64,000 bases of DNA, from the NCBI GenBank assembly GCA_015056015.1, contig SVHD01000003.1, positions 50,423-114,422 on the forward strand. Reading direction: 5' to 3'. Positions 28,838-37,435 of this stretch are shown one piece after another (within the stretch, counting starts at the first letter, position 1; every line of letters begins with the position of its first letter). The position numbers were made by a program, and so were the translations under genes. This stretch comes from Clostridiales bacterium. GTDB lineage: Bacteria; Bacillota; Clostridia; Christensenellales; Aristaeellaceae. Below the pieces are notes generated by a model that was given only the letters and a program-made list of their open reading frames with translations, was not told the origin of the DNA and did no database searches.

Positions 28838-29899
28838 ATGGAAATCAAAATCACCCTTACCAATACCCCCAAGGAAAAACCGGATCAGAGCAATCTGGGC
28901 TTTGGCCAGCATTTCACCGATCATATGTTTGTGATGGATTATAACAAGGATAAGGGCTGGTATGATCCCCGGATCATCCCCTTTGGCCGGCTGGATCTGC
29001 ATCCCGCCGCCACCGTATTCCATTACGGCGCGGAAATTTTTGAAGGCATGAAGGCCTATCGCCGCCCTGACGGGGAAGTGCAGCTTTTCCGTCCCTGGGA
29101 AAATATGAAGCGCATGAATGCTTCCGCCGAACGCCTTTCCCTGCCCCAGCTGGATGAAGAATTTGCGCTGGAAGCCCTGAAAACCTTCGTCAATGTGGAA
29201 AAGGATTGGGTGCCTTCTCAGCCTGGCACCAGCCTGTATCTGCGCCCCTTCCTCTTTGGCAATGATGAAACCCTGGGCGTGCATACCATCCATAATGCCA
29301 AATTCATCATCATCGCTTCCCCCGTGGGCGCCTATTACAAGGAAGGCCTCAATCCCGTCAAGATCATGATCGAAACCCGGGATGTGCGCGCCGTCCGCGG
29401 CGGCACGGGCTATGCCAAGTGCGGCGGCAACTATGCCGCTTCCATGCGCGCCGGTGACCGGGCGGCCGCCGAGGGCTACAGTCAGGTGCTGTGGCTGGAT
29501 GGCGTGGAACGCAAGTATATCGAAGAAGTGGGCGCCATGAACGTGATGTTCCTCATCAATGATACCGTGGTTACCCCCGAACTCACCGGTTCCGTGCTGC
29601 CCGGCATTACCCGCAAGAGCTGCATTGAGCTTTTGCATGAAATGGGCATCAAGGTGGAAGAACGGCTGCTTTCCGTGGATGAACTGGCGGAAGCCGTCAA
29701 GACCGGCGCGCTGAAGGAAGCCTGGGGCTGCGGCACTGCCGCCGTGGTTTCTCCCATTGGCGAACTGCGCATGGATGATGTGAAATACCAGATCGCCGAC
29801 GGCGGCATCGGCAAGCTGACCCAGAAGCTCTACGATACCCTGACCGCCATCCAGTGGGGCCACGCCGAAGATACCCACAAGTGGACCTGCCAGGTGTAA
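28838..29899 (+). CDS. ilvE: Branched-chain amino acid aminotransferase
   Basis: Fold-type IV PLP enzyme that interconverts Leu, Ile and Val with their 2-oxo acids. Landmarks: FGQHFTDHMFVMDYN, the substrate-loop FHYGAEIFEGMKAYR, LYLRPFLFGNDETLGV, and the PLP lysine K194 in GTGYAKCGGNYAAS. GTAAVVSPIGEL is near the C-terminus. 353 residues, typical of the bacterial BCAT-II length. The AGAGGAGATTATTAGC leader gives a good ribosome binding site. Third gene of the leucine T-box operon, which links it to leucine starvation. Confidence 0.94.
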   Translation: MEIKITLTNTPKEKPDQSNLGFGQHFTDHMFVMDYNKDKGWYDPRIIPFGRLDLHPAATVFHYGAEIFEGMKAYRRPDGEVQLFRPWENMKRMNASAERLSLPQLDEEFALEALKTFVNVEKDWVPSQPGTSLYLRPFLFGNDETLGVHTIHNAKFIIIASPVGAYYKEGLNPVKIMIETRDVRAVRGGTGYAKCGGNYAASMRAGDRAAAEGYSQVLWLDGVERKYIEEVGAMNVMFLINDTVVTPELTGSVLPGITRKSCIELLHEMGIKVEERLLSVDELAEAVKTGALKEAWGCGTAAVVSPIGELRMDDVKYQIADGGIGKLTQKLYDTLTAIQWGHAEDTHKWTCQV

Positions 29900-29915
29900 T
29901 GAGAAGTTGATATTT

Positions 29916-29980
29916 GCGAGAGGGGGATTCTTTCCGCGGGGAAAGAATCCCCCTCTCGCGCTCTCCTCAAGAAAGCCGGT
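29916..29980 (-). repeat. dispersed hairpin element, copy 4 (inverted)
   Basis: A perfect 19-bp stem (29916-29934 with 29941-29959; the loop allows one further pair). The conserved flank reads on the minus strand as GGCTTTCTTGAGGAGAGC at 29960-29977, so this copy is inverted relative to the others. It lies 17 bases after the ilvE stop and is the probable 3' end structure of the operon. Confidence 0.8.
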
Positions 29981-30287
29981 TGGGGAAATGGGTTGTCGCC
30001 ATTATATGCAGCGGTGTAGATTGCCCGCCCATTGGCCCGAACCATCGCCAGCACATTTTCGCTGTTATCAGTGAGCCGAACAGCCAATCGCATTCCCCTT
30101 TCAGGGCATGAAAAAACCGCCTGCCTTTTCGGCTGGGCGGTTTCATCTTTTGTGTTCAGCGCATCAAAGATTCTGGCAGGCGTCCCGGTTTCCTGCATCT
30201 CTCAGGGTTTCCCCTTGTCATTACCATCGGCGTGTGGTTGGGACAATGTTTACCACCACAGAATCCTCTTTGCGCACTTATAATATA
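29981..30287. other. Non-coding stretch beside phage remnant
   Basis: No gene that I can support. A minus-strand frame (30198 down to about 29960) runs through both a terminator-like hairpin and repeat copy 4, so I do not call it. The terminator-like hairpin at about 30110-30146 (AAACCGCC... / ...GGCGGTTT with T or A runs on both sides) could end transcription in either direction. The stretch is probably debris of the same inserted DNA as the nuclease fragment that follows. Confidence 0.5.
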
Positions 30288-30896
30288 TCATAAGTCGGGA
30301 GATTTGTAAATAATTTTTTTGTTTCGCACAAGCCGATCGTATTCGCGTTTCTTTATGCGCTGGAAGGTAATAATTGAATTTTTCCTTCCAACAGAATCGC
30401 TGGGTGTTTGCAACCTGAGAATAACACGTCCGTTCACATCAGGGTCTTCAGATGCTTTCAAAATAAAAGCGGTTTTTGGTGCACTTGTCTCAAGAATATA
30501 GTCTGGATTCTTCAAAGCAGACAACATGATTTTTTTATACTTCTCATAATCATTTGGATGTCTGCTTCTGATGTGCTCAAGCCTTTCGTCAGTGATTACA
30601 ACTTCATCGGTTGTAATATCCGGCGTTACTTTCTTGTATATATCCAAATCAATTCTTCCGACATACTGCACAGCGCCGTTTCGCTCCGTTCCATTGGCTT
30701 TCTCGGCTATTTTACCATTTTCCGGAGCATCTTTCAATGCTTCAGTGGAAATTACTTCCCCATCTTCTCCTAATTCTTCATCCGGCAGCAGCACGCCGGG
30801 AATCAGCACGCAATGGCAATTGATAACCTCGCTTGCCGGCGCATTGGGATCGCCGGGGAAGCGGAGCATGCTTTCGGCATTTCTGGCATGTAGCAT
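30288..30896 (-). pseudogene. Phage MuF-like head protein remnant with C-terminal nuclease domain
   Basis: Truncated prophage relic. The first recognisable stretch (MLRFPGDPNAPASEVINCHCVLIPG) matches the C-terminal end of MuF-type phage minor head proteins, where PGDP..A...V.NC.C is the hallmark. The usual 200-400 residues before it are missing. After a 70-residue linker comes a domain of about 110 residues (DEVVITDERLEHIRSRHP ... RVILRLQTP ... NSIITFQRIKKREYDRL) resembling the PBECR class of phage-borne RNase-like toxin domains. The upstream open frame continues into the mazG promoter region and is not a real start. It looks richer in AT than its neighbours. Nuclease class is a judgement from pattern only. 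Confidence 0.62.
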
Positions 30897-30969
30897 TCTT
30901 TCTATGGACGGAAAAGAAAAATCATGGTATGATAACTGCAGAAAGCAATCAATCAGGGGGATCAAAAAA

Positions 30970-31335
30970 ATGAGCCTGACCATTCAGGAATTGATGGATA
31001 TTCAATTGGCGCTGCAGGAAAAATACAAGGGAATCTGGGAGGGCGACAGCCCCGAAACCGCCAAACATCATCTGCTTTATGCGGTGGAGGAAATTGGCGA
31101 GGTTTCTGCCATTCTTAAAAAGCGTTCGCCCAAAGCCGTGGTGGATGATCCCGCCGTCCGGGCGCATTTTTGCGAAGAAATGGCGGATGTATTTATGTAT
31201 CTGATGGATGTGCTGATTTGCTGCCATGTGCCGGCGGAGGAATTTGAAGCGGCCTATCGCGCCAAGGCGGACAGAAATCTGAAGCGGGATTTTCAGGGCG
31301 AGCATAAAAGCTATCTGAAGGACGAAACGAAATAA
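30970..31335 (+). CDS. MazG-like nucleotide pyrophosphohydrolase
   Basis: All-alpha NTP pyrophosphatase of 121 residues. The metal-binding EExxE...ExxD arrangement appears as VEEIGEVSAIL (around residue 37-47) and CEEMADVFMYLMDVL (around 72-86). Such single-domain MazG-like proteins hydrolyse non-canonical or excess nucleoside triphosphates; the substrate is not predictable. The start at ATG 30970 has AGGGGG nine bases upstream; the long frame in front of it is antisense to the phage remnant and is not coding. Confidence 0.85.
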   Translation: MSLTIQELMDIQLALQEKYKGIWEGDSPETAKHHLLYAVEEIGEVSAILKKRSPKAVVDDPAVRAHFCEEMADVFMYLMDVLICCHVPAEEFEAAYRAKADRNLKRDFQGEHKSYLKDETK

Positions 31336-31425
31336 GAATTTACATCTGTTTTCCATTCCGTTCATGGACGGCGGGCTTTTCTTTATGGTATACTGAAGCA
31401 ATGGAAAAAGAAAGGAGGCGCGGGG

Positions 31426-32310
31426 ATGATCAGTGAAGGCTATGAATTATTATCGCTTTTTATGCGCTATGTTTTTATTGGCCTGGGGATTTTGATTCTT
31501 TGGCGGGCCTATCGCTGGATGCGCAAGGATAGCCGCGCCTATAAAAAGCAGATGCGCGCCCTGCCCGACGCCGGGCTGGTGGGCGAAATTGTGGATTTGA
31601 ATTCAGGAAAAAGCCAGCCCTTGCCCAGGGAAGGCATGATTGGCTCTTCCCGTGCCTGCGATATCCGGATCAAAAGCCCGGGGGTTTTGCGCCGGCATGC
31701 CATGTTTGCCTTTGAAGAGGGCAAGGGATTGAAGGTCACCCCCCGACGGGGGGCCGTGGTGCTGATGGCGGGGGTGGAATTGCGCTCGTCCGCCCATGCC
31801 CTGCATGGCACCCATCTGCAATTGGGGGACGCCCTGCTGCGGGTGCGCCTGTTTGCGGGGCTGAAAGTGCCCCAGGCCGCCCAGTTCCAGATGGATCTGA
31901 CGGAGCAGGAAACGGAGGATGCGCCCTGGGATGAGGATGCCATGCCCGCTGCCTTCAGCCAGCCCTTTGCCCCTGCGGAAGAATATACCCCCGTTTATCC
32001 GCCTGTGCAGCAGCCCTATGGCATGCCCTATCCGCCTTATGAAGAGGAACCGCAGGAAATGCCTGCCCAGCCCCAGGGTATGCCTTATGCAGAAAATATG
32101 GCGTATCCCGATCAGTATGCCGAAAACGGGCCGATGAACGGGCCCTATGCGCCCTATTCCCAGGAAAACATGCAGCAGGGCATGCCGGAAATGCAGCCCA
32201 TGCAGGCGTACCAGGGGGAATATCCCCCTGCCCAGGAAGAAGAAGGGGAGGATGAGGCGCTGCCTTATCAGAGCCCCGTCAATCGCCGCAGAAGGAGGAG
32301 CCGCCCGTGA
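31426..32310 (+). CDS. Membrane-anchored FHA-domain protein
   Basis: Single N-terminal membrane segment (about residues 12-28), a basic stretch, then a forkhead-associated domain (about 50-130: GMIGSSRACDIRIKSPGVLRRHAMF, a diverged GR..xxSxxH pattern). A tail of some 140 residues rich in Pro, Gln, Met and Tyr follows, ending in a basic RRRRSRP. FHA domains bind phosphothreonine. No Ser/Thr kinase gene is in the window. It overlaps the SEDS gene by four bases (GTGA), so FHA, SEDS and PBP form one translationally coupled unit, as in the fhaB-rodA-pbpA group of Actinomycetota. Likely recruits or regulates the wall machinery (inference). Confidence 0.85.
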   Translation: MISEGYELLSLFMRYVFIGLGILILWRAYRWMRKDSRAYKKQMRALPDAGLVGEIVDLNSGKSQPLPREGMIGSSRACDIRIKSPGVLRRHAMFAFEEGKGLKVTPRRGAVVLMAGVELRSSAHALHGTHLQLGDALLRVRLFAGLKVPQAAQFQMDLTEQETEDAPWDEDAMPAAFSQPFAPAEEYTPVYPPVQQPYGMPYPPYEEEPQEMPAQPQGMPYAENMAYPDQYAENGPMNGPYAPYSQENMQQGMPEMQPMQAYQGEYPPAQEEEGEDEALPYQSPVNRRRRRSRP

Positions 32311-33560
32311 GCAAGGAAAAAACGCCCCGCCGGAAAAAAGATCCTGCCCGGGCGCTGATGGGCCCCATCATGCTTTTTTATTTCCTGGCCTTTTTCCTGC
32401 TGGGCATGAAGGGGGGCAATTGGGAAAGCTTTCTGCTTTCCTTTGCGGTGCCGGCCATGATTTATATCGGCACCTTTGGCATATCCAGATTATTCCCGGC
32501 AGATAAATTGCTTCTTTCGCTGACCAACTTCCTCTGCGCGCTGGGGGTTTTGATTTTATACCGATTCAGTCCCCAGCGCGGGCTCACCCAGGCGGTTAAT
32601 TACGGCGTGGGCGTGGGCTGCATGATTTTATGCGCCTATGTGGTGCGCTATATGCCGGGCTGGAAATGGTCCACGGTGCTGATGATGGGGGGCAGCCTGC
32701 TGTTGCTGTTGCTGCCGCTGGCCATCGGCACGGAAAAAAACGGCGCTCAAAGCTGGATTACCGTGGGCAGCACCTCGGTTCAGCCCAGCGAAATTGTGAA
32801 ATTGGCCCTGATGCTCTGTCTGGCCTATCTTCTGTCCCAGCGCAGGGTGGTGCTTTCCGTTGGCTTTGCGGGGGCCTGTCTGCTGATTCTGATGCTGCAA
32901 AAGGATTTGGGTACGGCGCTGCTCTATTATGGGGTAACGCTGGTGCTGCTCTATGCGTCCACGGGCAGCCTTTCTTTGGTGGGCGTGGGCATTGCCGGCG
33001 GCGCCGGGGCGGCCATCCTGGGGTATCAGATGTTTGCCCATGTCAAGCGCCGGGTGGCCATCTGGCTGGATCCCTGGGCCGATGTGAGAAATGCAGGCTA
33101 CCAGATCGTGCAGGGGCTGATCGCCATGGTTAACGGCGGCACCTGGGGCGTGGGGCTGGGGCTGGGCAATGCATCGGTGATTCCGGAATACTATAACGAT
33201 TTTATTTTCATGACCATTCTCAATGAATTCGGCGTAATTTTCGGGTTGATTGTGCTTTGCATGTTCCTGTTTATCATCATCCGGGGTATCATGATTGCCA
33301 ATCGTTCCCGCACGGTATTTCATGCCCTGCTGGCCACGGCCTGCTCGGCCCTGCTGGCATTGCAGACTTTTGTCATCATCGGCGGCAATATCAAATTGAT
33401 TCCCCTCACCGGCGTTACCCTGCCCTTTATCAGCTACGGCGGCACATCCTTGGTATCCAGCTTGTGCATCATCGGCTTTTTGCAGGGCATTGCCAGCCGG
33501 AATGAGGCCGGCGTTCATGCCGATCGTGCCCTGGCTTCCCTGGGAGGTGAATTGCCGTGA
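32307..33560 (+). CDS. FtsW/RodA/SpoVE-family (SEDS) peptidoglycan polymerase
   Basis: Ten-span membrane protein of the SEDS family, which polymerises lipid II into glycan strands with a class B PBP partner. Signature segments: NGAQSWITVGSTSVQPSEIVKLAL with the conserved RSWI-type loop, LQKDLGTALLY, YQIVQGLIAMVNGGTWGVGLGLG, and NIKLIPLTGVTLPFISYGGTS near the C-terminus. It starts at GTG 32307, overlapping the FHA stop, with AAGGAGG upstream. The cognate transpeptidase follows with another four-base overlap. Whether it serves elongation, division or the spore cortex cannot be decided from sequence. Confidence 0.93.
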   Translation: MSKEKTPRRKKDPARALMGPIMLFYFLAFFLLGMKGGNWESFLLSFAVPAMIYIGTFGISRLFPADKLLLSLTNFLCALGVLILYRFSPQRGLTQAVNYGVGVGCMILCAYVVRYMPGWKWSTVLMMGGSLLLLLLPLAIGTEKNGAQSWITVGSTSVQPSEIVKLALMLCLAYLLSQRRVVLSVGFAGACLLILMLQKDLGTALLYYGVTLVLLYASTGSLSLVGVGIAGGAGAAILGYQMFAHVKRRVAIWLDPWADVRNAGYQIVQGLIAMVNGGTWGVGLGLGNASVIPEYYNDFIFMTILNEFGVIFGLIVLCMFLFIIIRGIMIANRSRTVFHALLATACSALLALQTFVIIGGNIKLIPLTGVTLPFISYGGTSLVSSLCIIGFLQGIASRNEAGVHADRALASLGGELP

Positions 33561-34984
33561 AGCAATTGAAAAAGAATATCCGGCAGGTGGGCATCTGCCT
33601 TTGCGCGCTGTTTGTGCTGCTGGCGGGGTATGGCGCCTATAATATGATTGTGAATGGCAATCGCTGGTTTTCCTCCTCCGTCAATACCTTCGCCAGGCAG
33701 CAGAAAAAGAATGTCATTGCCGGGGATGTATTGGATCGCGGCGGCGTGTTGCTGGCCACCACGGTGGAAGGAAAACGGGAATACGCTGCGGATGAGGCCA
33801 CCCGCAAGGCAGTGGTGCATGTGGTGGGGGATAGCGATGCCAACGTCAATAACGGGGTGGAATCCTTTATGGCGTCCTACCTTTATGGCTTTAATATGGG
33901 CTTTGGCGAGAGGCTTTCCAGCGTTTTCAGGGGCGACAGCCGCATGGGCGATACGGTGCAATTAACCATCGACAGCCGCCTTTCCGCCTATATTGCCGGC
34001 ATATTTCCGGCGGGCAAGGCCGGGGCCGTGGTGGTCATGAATTATAAAACGGGCGAGGTGCTTTCCTCCCAGTCCTTCCCCAATTTTGATCCCATGAATA
34101 TTACCTATGCCGTGAAAAACGATCCGCAGAAGCCCTTTTACAACCGGGCGGTGCAGGGCCTGTATACCCCCGGCTCTACCTTTAAGATCGTGACGGCGGC
34201 ATCCGCTCTGCAGAATATGCAGGATGTGCAAAGCCGGGCCTTCCAGTGCACCGGCATCCGGGAATACGGCCCCCGGATCATCACCGACGCGGGCACCGAT
34301 CTGGAAAGCGGAAAGATTACCCAGCATGGGCAATTGACGCTGCTCCGGGCATTCCAGGTGAGCTGCAATAATACTTTTGCCGGCCTGGCCACGGAGCTGG
34401 GCGATGAAAAACTGAAAAAAACGGCGGAAGCCTTTGGATTCAATGATAATTTCCTGTTCCGGGATCTGGTGGTGGAAAATTCATCCTATCCCACTTCCAA
34501 CCGTAACGAGGGCGAAATCGCCTGGACAGGCGCGGGGCAAAGCGCCCTGACGGCTTCCCCCCTTCATATGTGCATGATCGCCGCTTCCGTAGCCAACGAT
34601 GGGGTGATGATGGAGCCCCGGCTGCTGCTTTCTGCCACGTCCTCCCAGGGAACGCTGCGCACGGAATTTGCCCCCAAGGTATACAGAACTGTGATGACGG
34701 AATCCCAGGCCGCCGTTTTGCAGGAATATATGCGGGCGGTGGTAACGGGCGGCACGGGCACTGCGGCCAATATCAGCGGGGTCCGGGTATGCGGCAAAAC
34801 GGGCTCCGCCGAAGTGGATACCCAGGAGGAAACCAACGCCTGGTTCCTGGGATATCTGGATGAAGAAGAATCCCCCTATGCCTTGGCCATTGTGGTAGAG
34901 GAGGGGGGCGGCGGCGGCAGCGTGGCCGCGCCGGCAGCGAAAAAAATCTTCCAATGGATGCTGGAGAATGGCTATGCTGATTGA
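33557..34984 (+). CDS. Class B penicillin-binding protein (transpeptidase)
   Basis: Single N-terminal membrane anchor (about 10-30), a short dimerisation-type region with VLDRGGVLLAT, and a transpeptidase domain. Active-site motifs: SxxK as S207-T-F-K210, SxN as S269-C-N271, and KTG at 414-416. It is short (475 residues) and lacks PASTA repeats, like PbpA of the RodA-PbpA pairs. A Gly-rich EEGGGGGS loop precedes the last helix. It cross-links the glycan made by the coupled SEDS protein on the outer face of the membrane. GTG start overlapping the SEDS gene. The next gene begins inside its 3' end. Confidence 0.93.
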   Translation: MKQLKKNIRQVGICLCALFVLLAGYGAYNMIVNGNRWFSSSVNTFARQQKKNVIAGDVLDRGGVLLATTVEGKREYAADEATRKAVVHVVGDSDANVNNGVESFMASYLYGFNMGFGERLSSVFRGDSRMGDTVQLTIDSRLSAYIAGIFPAGKAGAVVVMNYKTGEVLSSQSFPNFDPMNITYAVKNDPQKPFYNRAVQGLYTPGSTFKIVTAASALQNMQDVQSRAFQCTGIREYGPRIITDAGTDLESGKITQHGQLTLLRAFQVSCNNTFAGLATELGDEKLKKTAEAFGFNDNFLFRDLVVENSSYPTSNRNEGEIAWTGAGQSALTASPLHMCMIAASVANDGVMMEPRLLLSATSSQGTLRTEFAPKVYRTVMTESQAAVLQEYMRAVVTGGTGTAANISGVRVCGKTGSAEVDTQEETNAWFLGYLDEEESPYALAIVVEEGGGGGSVAAPAAKKIFQWMLENGYAD

Positions 34985-35564
34985 TCTGAGCCGAAGAATT
35001 GAGGCGGGGATGCCGGTGTATCCCGGGGATCCGCAGGTGCAGCTGGAAAAAATCAAAAATATGGAGCGGGATCATTATACCCTGCATCGTTGGCAGACCA
35101 GCCCCCATGCGGGCACCCATCTGGATGCGCCCCAGCATCTGCTTTGCGATTCCCGCCAGATTTGCGATCTGCCCCTGGAAAATTTTATGGCCGCGGGGAT
35201 TTTGCTGACCGATATGGAGAATATTCCGGACAGGGAAATCCCTCTGGGCGCGGCGGTGCTTTTTGAAACGGGGATGGATGCGCTTTACGGCACGGACGCC
35301 TATTATCAAAAGCACCCGGCCATCAGCCAGGCGCTTTGCGAATATCTGATTGCCCGTCAGGTTTCTTTGGTGGGGGTTGACGCCCCTTCTCCGGATCATG
35401 TTCCCTTCCCGGTGCATAAGCGGCTGCTTGCGGCGGGCATTCCCATTCTGGAAAATCTGACGAATCTGGAAAAACTCAGAAACCGTCCCTTTACCCTGAT
35501 GGCCTTTCCCTTGAATATTGCAGCGGAAGGTTCGCCGGTGCGGGCGGTGGCCCTGGTGAAATAA
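34974..35564 (+). CDS. Cyclase-family metal hydrolase (KynB-like)
   Basis: Putative cyclase/kynurenine-formamidase-like family, 196 residues. Visible metal site: HAGTHLDAPQHL near residue 44-55 (HxGTHxDxPxH) and GVDAPSPDH near 136-144. The family includes arylformamidase and other amide hydrolases; no tryptophan-degradation genes are nearby, so the substrate is open. The ATG at 34974 (GGAG seven bases upstream) overlaps the end of the PBP gene, and an ATG at 34968 is also possible. Shares a bidirectional terminator with the opposing phosphatase gene. Confidence 0.85.
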   Translation: MLIDLSRRIEAGMPVYPGDPQVQLEKIKNMERDHYTLHRWQTSPHAGTHLDAPQHLLCDSRQICDLPLENFMAAGILLTDMENIPDREIPLGAAVLFETGMDALYGTDAYYQKHPAISQALCEYLIARQVSLVGVDAPSPDHVPFPVHKRLLAAGIPILENLTNLEKLRNRPFTLMAFPLNIAAEGSPVRAVALVK

Positions 35565-35567
35565 AAG

Positions 35568-35597
35568 AAGCTGCCGGAAAAAATCCGGCAGCTTTTT
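35568..35597. terminator. Bidirectional terminator
   Basis: Perfect 10-bp stem AGCTGCCGGA / TCCGGCAGCT with a five-A loop, T-run on the right and A-rich run on the left. It lies between convergent genes. Confidence 0.88.
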
Positions 35598-35606
35598 GAT
35601 TGCGGG

Positions 35607-36203
35607 TTATCCGGGAAAAAGATCCTCGGTGCAATTCCAGGCTTTCAGCACCCAGCGGTCGTTTCTGAATTCAAAAATGGAAACGGAGCCGTTATCGCAG
35701 ATATAGCGGAAATGATCGGTATCCATCCCCAATGCAATATTCAGCATTCTTTTTACGGTGCCCGCATGGCAGAAAACGGCGGCGCAATCACAGGGATCCT
35801 TTTCCAGCATATGCAGAAATTCGGTAACGCGCTGCATATGCATTTCATAATTTTCGCCGCCGTAGGGGGCAAAATTCAGTGCGGCGCGATTGGCCGTGAA
35901 TTCTTCTCCATATTCTGCCAAGCCCTGTGCAGCAGATTTATTTTCCATGCGTCCAACGCTGATTTCCCGGAGCAGGGGGGTGCATAAATCGGGGGTTCGT
36001 CCCGGAAGGGCCAATGCCTGGGTTTCCATGGCGCGGATCAGATCGCTGCAGTATACCCGGTCAAAATGGATATTTTTCAGCAGCCGGCCGGCCTTGAGCG
36101 CATCATTCCGGCCTTTTTCCGTCAGATGGCATTGCACCCAGCCGGTGTGAATGCCGGATAGATTATTTTCGCTTTGTCCGTGACGGACGACATAAATTTT
36201 CAT
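35607..36203 (-). CDS. Histidine phosphatase family protein
   Basis: Phosphoglycerate-mutase-like fold of 198 residues. The phospho-accepting histidine is in VRHGQSENN (H8). The YCSDLIRAMETQAL motif and the second catalytic His in FCHAGTVKRML complete the site. Such proteins are mostly small-molecule phosphatases (for example alpha-ribazole or sugar phosphates). The ATG at 36203 fits the family N-terminus MKIYVVRHG; the longer frame is rejected. Confidence 0.9.
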   Translation of the reverse strand: MKIYVVRHGQSENNLSGIHTGWVQCHLTEKGRNDALKAGRLLKNIHFDRVYCSDLIRAMETQALALPGRTPDLCTPLLREISVGRMENKSAAQGLAEYGEEFTANRAALNFAPYGGENYEMHMQRVTEFLHMLEKDPCDCAAVFCHAGTVKRMLNIALGMDTDHFRYICDNGSVSIFEFRNDRWVLKAWNCTEDLFPG

Positions 36204-36240
36204 GATTCTGTATCCTTTGCGTGTATTTGAAAGCGGAAAT

Positions 36241-36269
36241 AGTATAGCATAGATATGGGGACGGCGCAA
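36241..36269 (-). promoter_or_regulatory. Promoter of the histidine phosphatase gene
   Basis: Minus strand TTGCGC and TATACT with a 17-base spacer; the -10 is extended (TGCTATACT). It lies next to the divergent promoter of the tautomerase gene. Confidence 0.6.
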
Positions 36270-36281
36270 GAAGAGGGAAGA

Positions 36282-36310
36282 TTGAAATTTCAGGGGGAGT
36301 ATGGTATACT
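36282..36310 (+). promoter_or_regulatory. Promoter of the tautomerase-SDR pair
   Basis: TTGAAA and TATACT with a 17-base spacer, 36 bases upstream of the tautomerase start. Confidence 0.75.
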
Positions 36311-36346
36311 CAAAAAACAGAAATAAATGCCAGGGAGGAAACTCAT

Positions 36347-36691
36347 ATGCCTTTTATTCATACCAAGGTGAATCGTCCCATCGGGAAAGAAACGGAAAAT
36401 GAATTATCCAAATTGCTGGGCCAGGCCATTTCCCTGATTCCGGGGAAGAGCGAAAGCTGGCTGATGCTGCAATTTGAAGAAAACTGCCATATGTATTTCC
36501 GGGGCGACGGGGAAAAACCCATGGCCTTTGTGAATGTGAAAATCTTTGACGCGGCGTCGCCTGCCGCCTATGAAAACCTGACGGCAGAAATTACGAAAAT
36601 TCTCCATGAAAAATTATCCATCGCCCCCGATTGCATCTATGTGCAATATGATGAAATTGATCATTGGGGCTGGAACGGCAGCAATTTCTGA
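36347..36691 (+). CDS. MIF-like tautomerase family protein
   Basis: 114 residues. Proline follows the initiator Met (MPFIHTKVN), as required for the catalytic Pro1 of the tautomerase superfamily. Length, the LMLQFEENCHMYFRG strand and the C-terminal IYVQYDEIDHWGWNGSNF match the MIF/phenylpyruvate tautomerase branch. Physiological substrate in bacteria is unknown. Followed after 24 bases by an SDR gene, probably cotranscribed. Confidence 0.85.
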   Translation: MPFIHTKVNRPIGKETENELSKLLGQAISLIPGKSESWLMLQFEENCHMYFRGDGEKPMAFVNVKIFDAASPAAYENLTAEITKILHEKLSIAPDCIYVQYDEIDHWGWNGSNF

Positions 36692-36715
36692 TTTTTTCCG
36701 GCTGGAGGAGATTGA

Positions 36716-37435
36716 ATGATGCAAACCGCGCTGATTATTGGCGCATCCCGCGGAATTGGGGCGGAAATGGTGCGCGCCTTTTGCAAGGCCGGCTATCAGG
36801 TGGGCTTTACCTATTGCAGGAGTGTGCAGGAAGCAAAAAGCCTGGAAACGGAAACCGGCGCCCGGGCCTTTTTCTGCGACGGGCGGCTGGAAGAAAGCAT
36901 CATCGCCCTGGAAAAGGAAGCAAAGGGATATTTCCGGCGTCTGGATGCCCTGATTTATAACGCGGGCGTTGCTTACAGCGGCCTGATTCAGGATATGACG
37001 GCCCAGGAATGGGATGACCTGTTTTCCCTGAATGTGCGGGGTGCATTTCTTGCCACGAAATATTTTTTGCCTGCCATGATTTCAAGGCAATCGGGCAGCA
37101 TTTTGTATATTTCCTCCATGTGGGGGCAGGTGGGGGCCTCCTGTGAGGCAGCCTATTCCGCCAGCAAGGCGGCATTGATCGGCTTTACCAAGGCCATGGC
37201 CCAGGAAACAGGCCCCTCCCATGTGCGGGTGAATTGCATTGCCCCTGGGGTGATTGAAACGGATATGCTCAAATGCTATTCGCAGGAGGACCTTCAGGCC
37301 CTGGCAGATGAAACGCCGCTGCAGCGCTTGGGAAGCCCTGTGGATGTGGCGCAGGCGGCTGTTTTCCTTTCTGGTCAAAATGCTTCCTTTATTACCGGCC
37401 AGGTTCTGGGGGTAAATGGTGGGTTTGTGGTTTAA
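36716..37435 (+). CDS. SDR-family oxidoreductase (FabG-like)
   Basis: Classical short-chain dehydrogenase, 239 residues: cofactor loop GASRGIG (9-15), NAG in IYNAGVAYSG, catalytic Ser in ILYISSMWG and Y147-x3-K151 in YSASKAA. The C-terminal LSGQNASFITGQVLGVNGGF matches 3-oxoacyl-ACP reductases. No fatty-acid genes are around, so it may be a stand-alone reductase. GGAGGAG precedes the ATG-ATG start pair (36716 or 36719). Confidence 0.88.
   Translation: MMQTALIIGASRGIGAEMVRAFCKAGYQVGFTYCRSVQEAKSLETETGARAFFCDGRLEESIIALEKEAKGYFRRLDALIYNAGVAYSGLIQDMTAQEWDDLFSLNVRGAFLATKYFLPAMISRQSGSILYISSMWGQVGASCEAAYSASKAALIGFTKAMAQETGPSHVRVNCIAPGVIETDMLKCYSQEDLQALADETPLQRLGSPVDVAQAAVFLSGQNASFITGQVLGVNGGFVV

Noticed and set aside
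29830..30198. Minus-strand frame of 122 residues after ilvE
   Set aside because: It would cross a terminator-like hairpin, a dispersed element and the ilvE end; no family resemblance.
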